A stretch of DNA of 37,500 nucleotides from contig NW_013652420.1 of assembly GCF_000499385.1 (NCBI RefSeq), positions 15,001 through 52,500 of the forward strand. Reading direction: 5' to 3'. This DNA comes from Eimeria necatrix. Its lineage: Eukaryota; Apicomplexa; Conoidasida; Eucoccidiorida; Eimeriidae. The stretch's first letter is position 1, and each line of letters opens with the position of its first letter. The notes beneath the pieces were generated by a model. That model saw nothing but the letters and a program-made list of their open reading frames with translations, was not told where the DNA came from and made no database searches. Positions 33,962 to 37,500 of this stretch are shown here, in pieces. The position numbers and the translations under genes were made by a program.

Positions 33962-34550
33962 ACATAAATGTATAAACATATAAAAATATAAATATATAAA
34001 CATATAAATATACAAATATATAAATATATAAATATATAAACATATAAATATATTAATATATAAACATATAAATCTATATATATAAATATATAAATATTCC
34101 AATATATAAATATATATATGTATATGAATGCATACATAAATATATCAATAGATAAATAGATAATATATAAAGGTACAAATATCTACTAATATGTAAATAT
34201 ATAAATACATAAATATATAAATATGTAAGTATTAAAATACATAACTCAATAACTATATAAATATATAAATGTATAAATATATAAATATGTAAATATACAA
34301 ATAGAGAAATACATAAATATATAAATATATAAATATATAAATATACAACTGGGGAAATATATAAATATATAAACCTAAATATATATAAATATAAAAATAT
34401 ACGAATGTACATAAGTATATAAATATATAAATGAGTAAATATATAAATATATCAATATATAAATTTGTATTAATATAAAGACATAAATATATAAATATAT
34501 AAATAACATCTACATTAAAGTATAAATATATAAATATATGAACATTTGGA
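33962..34550. repeat. TATAAATA satellite
   Basis: Nearly 600 bases of degenerate TATAAATA/CATAAATA units. The minus strand is open in several frames (Ile-Tyr-Phe-Leu repeats), which is a by-product of the repeat and not a gene. Confidence 0.88.
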
Positions 34551-34734
34551 AATAAATAAATTAACATTTGTTGCATTTATAATTCATTTTAATTAAAACG
34601 AAATTAAAAATTAAAAAAAAAGAATTTAATTTCAACGAGCCTGTAAAGTGGTGCTTTTAAAAAGATAAATTTATTTATTTATTTATTTCTATTTAACTAA
34701 TTATTTCAATATTAATTATATAAACAAATTAAGA

Positions 34735-35025
34735 CAAATTAAGACAATTTATTCGTTTTCATTTAATTAATTGTTTAATTAGATAAATGAATCGATTTAT
34801 TCGTTATCCTTTAATTATTTATTTAATTAAATAAATGAGTCCATTTATTTGTTTTCATTCAATTAATTATTTGATTAAACAAATTAGTCCACTTATTTCT
34901 TTCCACTTAATTAATTATTTAATTAAATAAATAAGTCCATTTATTTGTTTCCATTTAATTAATTATTCAATTAAATAAATAAGTCCATTTATTTGTTTTC
35001 ATTTAATTAATTATTTTAATTTTAA
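34735..35025. repeat. 48-bp AT minisatellite
   Basis: About six diverged copies of a 48-base unit containing GTCCATTTATTTG and TTAATTAATTATTTAATTAA. The unit carries an internal inverted repeat, so each copy can form an AT hairpin. Confidence 0.8.
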
Positions 35026-35053
35026 ATTTGAAGATTAGATTTGCCAGCGCTGC

Positions 35054-35067
35054 GGTGTACGTACACT
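35054..35067. repeat. TGTAC-family palindrome
   Basis: GGTGTACGTACACT, in AT-rich DNA just after the 48-bp repeat. Confidence 0.75.
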
Positions 35068-35209
35068 TAGAGCAGCAAAGTCCATTTTTGCATTTTGGAA
35101 AAGATGGAATTTTTTTTTCAAAAAAAAATCTTAATAAAAGTTAATTCCCACAACTAATTTATTTTTAATTTTAGAATTGGGGATTAACAACCCCTAACCT
35201 GCTTATTAT

Positions 35210-35350
35210 CTATGCATATATATATATATATACCAATATATATATATATATTATATATAATATATATATATTATATATAATATATATATATATATAGTAT
35301 ATATCATATATATATTATTTATCATATATATAATATTCTTATATCTATAT
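35210..35350. repeat. TA-rich microsatellite
   Basis: Alternating TA with short interruptions. Strongly self-complementary. Confidence 0.85.
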
Positions 35351-35466
35351 ATAAAAAATAAATATACAAATACATTTATATTTTATAGAAATGTCTTAAT
35401 TGGAATTTGAAGAATAAAATTTATTTTCACTTTTTTTGTGGCCGCGAAGAGTTCTTTTGGGGATGG

Positions 35467-35480
35467 GGTGTACGTACACC
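35467..35480. repeat. Perfect TGTAC palindrome
   Basis: GGTGTACGTACACC in AT-rich intergenic DNA. Confidence 0.8.
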
Positions 35481-35710
35481 CGAGAGCCCTTGCATGCAAA
35501 TTCATTTTTTTGAAATTCATTTTTGTCCATTAATTCTAATCGACAGAAAAGTGTCTAAATGGCTCTTTTTTGTTTTTTGATTCTCTTTTGGACTTCAAAG
35601 TAATTCAAAAATGCTGAATTGCAGAAAGTTAAATGCCATTAAAACAAACAAAACCAAAAAGTTCCATTCCAAACACGCTGCGAGGAAAAGCCCCAAAACT
35701 CCCCACACTC

Positions 35711-35885
35711 TTTGCATGCGCATGCGCATGCGCATGCAAAAGCCCCACACCCCTTGCATGCGCATGCGCATGCAAAAGCCCCACACCCCTTGCATGCGCA
35801 TGCGCATGCAAAAGCCCCACACCCAGTTGCATGCGCATGCAAAAAGCCCCAAACGCTCGCCAAACTGTTTGCATGCGCATGCAAA
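35711..35885. repeat. GCATGC palindrome array, 4-3-3-2-2 copies
   Basis: Five clusters of tandem GCATGC at 35714-35737 (four copies), 35756-35773 (three), 35792-35809 (three), 35829-35840 (two) and 35871-35882 (two). Each is flanked by TTTG/TTG on the left and CAAAAGCCCC on the right, with spacers CACACCCC. GCATGC is the core of the TGCATGC motif bound by several apicomplexan AP2 factors. Whether this array regulates anything is not shown. Confidence 0.85.
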
Positions 35886-35959
35886 AGCCCCAGAGGCAGC
35901 CCGGGCCTCTAAAAAGGGCCTTTGAAGAAGAAATGGGCACTGAGGCCTTTTTGCCCGTC

Positions 35960-36035
35960 TGCATGCAGCTAGCTGCTGCATGCAGCTAGCTGCTGCATGC
36001 AGCTAGCTGCTGCATGCAGCTAGCTGCTGCATGCA
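35960..36035. repeat. 17-bp array of TGCATGCA and AGCTAGCT
   Basis: Five copies of TGCATGCA at exact 17-base spacing, with four AGCTAGCT copies between them overlapping by one base. Both are 8-base palindromes matching core motifs known for apicomplexan AP2 proteins. The array lies 75 bases beyond the GCATGC clusters. Confidence 0.88.
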
Positions 36036-36049
36036 GCCCCAAGAGGGGA

Positions 36050-36688
36050 GCAACGTTTCCTTCCAGCGACCCCAGATGCCCCATTGGGGGCCCCCAAACT
36101 CCCCACTGGGGGCCCCCACGCGGCCCTCAGGGGCCCCCCAGGACCTCTGGGGGCCCCCTGGGGCCCTTGGGGCCCTCTGAGTGCCCTCTGGGTGGTCTCA
36201 GAGCCTCTCGGGGCCCCCAGCACGTCTGAGGTCCCTGGGGGCCCCCAGAGACCCCCGGGGGCCCCCAGAGACCCCTGGGGGCCCCCATAGACCCCTGGGG
36301 GCCCCCGGAGACCCCCCGGGCCCCCGCGGGTCCCTGGGGGCCCCTGGGGGCCCCTAGGAGCTGCAGCGGGAAAGGCCATATAGAGGTCTTGGGGCCACTG
36401 GGGCCCTCCAAAGAACCCTAAGGGCACTATGGCCCCTACTTTGGGGGCCTCGGGGGGCCTCTGGGGGCCCCCCGAGGCCCAAGAAGGGTCCTGTAAGTGG
36501 GCCCTAGGGGCCCCCCAGCTCCCTTTGGCTGCACCCTGTAGAGCCAAAGGGGGCCCCTAGAGGGGCCCCTCTAGGGCCCCTAGAGGGGCCCCTTGGGGGT
36601 CCCCATGTGGGCATCTGTGGGGCCCCGCTAAGAGGCTCAGTGGGGGCCCCTGGGGAGCTCCTGGGTGGGGTCTGTAGCGCGAGGTTGG

Positions 36689-36721
<33 letters not shown>

Positions 36722-37345
36722 AGCACCTGCTGCGAGCCCCAACTGCAGCAGCAGCAGCAGGGAGCGCTCACATGCCCCTTGGGGCCCCCAGATCCCTCTT
36801 TATTCTGTTAGGGTTTTTGTTATTTGTTAGTTTGGCTTTTAGTGCCCCTTTGGGTCTTTTCAATGTCTTTCAGCAGGGGCCCCCGCCGTGTCTACAAGTC
36901 CCGCTGGGGGCCCCTGTGGGGCCCTCCGGGGGCCCCCCTGGGGGCCCCTCTGGGCCGGTCTCCCCGTGGGGCCCCCCCTGGGGCCCCTCTGAGGGGGGGC
37001 CCCCTTGGACCAAGGTCCCCCCTGGGGCTTTCTTGGGTGGGGTTACCCCTGGGGGCCCCCCGGGGCCGGAGCCCTCCGGAAGTCCCTCTGGGGGGCCCCT
37101 CTCCCCTGCCGGAGGCCCCCCTGGGGGCCCCCCGGGGGCCCCCCCGGGGCCCCCGCCGGTTGGGGGCCCCCCTGGGGGCCCCCCTGGGGGCCCCCCCGGG
37201 GCCCCCCCGGGGCCCCCGCCGGTAGGGGGCCCCCCTGGGGGCCCCCCTGGGGGCCCCCCGGGGGCCCCCCCGGGGCCCCCGCCGGGAGGGGGCCCCCCTG
37301 GGGGCCCCCCTGGGGGCCCCCCGGGGGCCCCCCTGGGGGCCCCCG
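36050..37345. repeat. GGGGGCCCCC-rich tract
   Basis: About 1.3 kb dominated by GGGGGCCCCC palindromes. At 36200-36360 the units have about a 20-base period (GGGGGCCCCCAGAGACCCCT type). A nested palindrome built from CCTAGAGGGGCCCCTCTAGG lies near 36546-36595. At 37095-37345 the run is almost uninterrupted G and C blocks. Frames on both strands read Gly-Pro-Ala-Arg repeats, as the palindromes force. The only non-repetitive islands are around 36660-36900, including one CTG/CAG patch. It may be a long intron or 3' flank of the minus-strand exon at the right edge. Confidence 0.7.
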
Positions 37346-37500
37346 GAAGGCGCGGATGAGGGGCTTGGCGAGGACGCCAACGACTGCGTTGAAGGCCCCG
37401 AGGCCCCCCTGCTCGCAGTGCATGGGAAAAGTGCTGCCAGGGAAAACAGAATAGTAAAGAAAGCTGCTGCCGATTCCGCTGCCGAGGACTCTGCGGTGTT
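37346..37500 (-). CDS. Partial exon, JmjC-like HxE segment (runs off the window)
   Basis: One minus frame is open from the window end to the GC-rich tract and reads RVLGSGIGSSFLYYSVFPG followed by FPMHCEQGGLGAFNAVVG. A histidine and glutamate spaced HxE after a strand-rich lead, then a conserved Asn two residues after an aromatic position, is how the Fe(II)-binding part of JmjC (cupin-type) oxygenase domains looks. The second His would lie in a further exon. After AVVG the frame runs into Gly-Pro repeats, so a donor probably lies around 37362-37385, though only weak GT sites are visible. The ATG at 37423 is internal. A competing frame on the same strand reads AAAFFTILFSLAALFP, so the call is tentative. 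Confidence 0.3.

Larger units (their letters stand above)
34551..35710. other. AT-rich intergenic DNA
   Basis: No gene seen. It holds the 48-bp repeat, two TGTAC palindromes (35054-35067 and 35467-35480), a TA-rich tract and otherwise unstructured AT-rich sequence. Confidence 0.6.

Noticed and set aside
33803..34576. Ile/Tyr/Phe-rich membrane-protein frames
   Set aside because: They are a translation of the TATAAATA satellite and change frame without conserved content.
35595..35989. Cys-Ala-Cys repeat proteins across the GCATGC array
   Set aside because: Tandem GCATGC produces open frames on both strands. No non-repetitive protein-like segment is joined to them.
36607..37359. Collagen-like Gly-Pro-rich protein
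   Set aside because: GGGGGCCCCC palindromes give Gly/Pro/Ala/Arg in frames of both strands, with no anchor sequence or signal peptide consistent with them.

Overview
The window looks like nuclear DNA of an Eimeria-type coccidian (Apicomplexa). The evidence is pervasive CAG/CTG trinucleotide runs read as poly-Gln, poly-Ala and poly-Ser inside genes, interspersed plant/apicomplexan-type telomere-like repeats (TTTAGGG/CCCTAAA), spliceosomal introns with GTAAGT/GTGAGT donors and T/C-rich acceptors, AT-rich microsatellites, and a eukaryotic tRNA-Lys pair with Pol III T-runs. I see no bacterial operon, CRISPR array, transposase or viral gene.

Layout: 1-1175 is AT-rich DNA, a CAG field and a telomere-like array. 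1176-11857 (minus) reads best as one many-exon gene for a Nup155/Nup170-type nucleoporin. 12036-14070 is a telomere-like array followed by AT-rich spacer. 14071-15271 (plus) is a partly resolved gene for an unrecognised, leucine-rich, probably membrane protein. 15272-16447 holds minisatellites and palindrome-rich DNA. 16448-20789 (minus) is a large alpha-helical repeat protein, possibly organellar. 21459-22907 (plus, divergent from it) is a secreted-looking protein of unknown function. 22908-24427 is satellite-rich spacer. 24428-25302 is a mirror-symmetric cassette: TTTAGGG array, tRNA-Lys, two palindromes, tRNA-Lys in inverse orientation, CCCTAAA array. 25401-32755 (minus) is a three-exon VPS41, a HOPS tethering subunit inflated to about 2,335 residues by homopolymer insertions. 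32828-37345 is intergenic: two opposed telomere-like arrays, about 1.5 kb of AT satellites, a striking GCATGC palindrome array, a TGCATGCA/AGCTAGCT array and a 1.3-kb GGGGGCCCCC-rich tract. At the right edge a minus-strand exon with a JmjC-like HxE motif runs off the window.

The two best-identified genes, Nup155-like and VPS41, are both beta-propeller plus alpha-solenoid (protocoatomer) proteins, acting at the nuclear pore and in endolysosomal tethering. Each is bracketed by telomere-like arrays in the same orientation relative to the gene. Gene models were built by matching splice phases with conserved protein segments. In most introns resolved this way the triplet repeats read CTG on the sense strand, while in exons they read CAG. 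Family names come from remembered family features, not from a search, and exon boundaries are inferences without RNA data.
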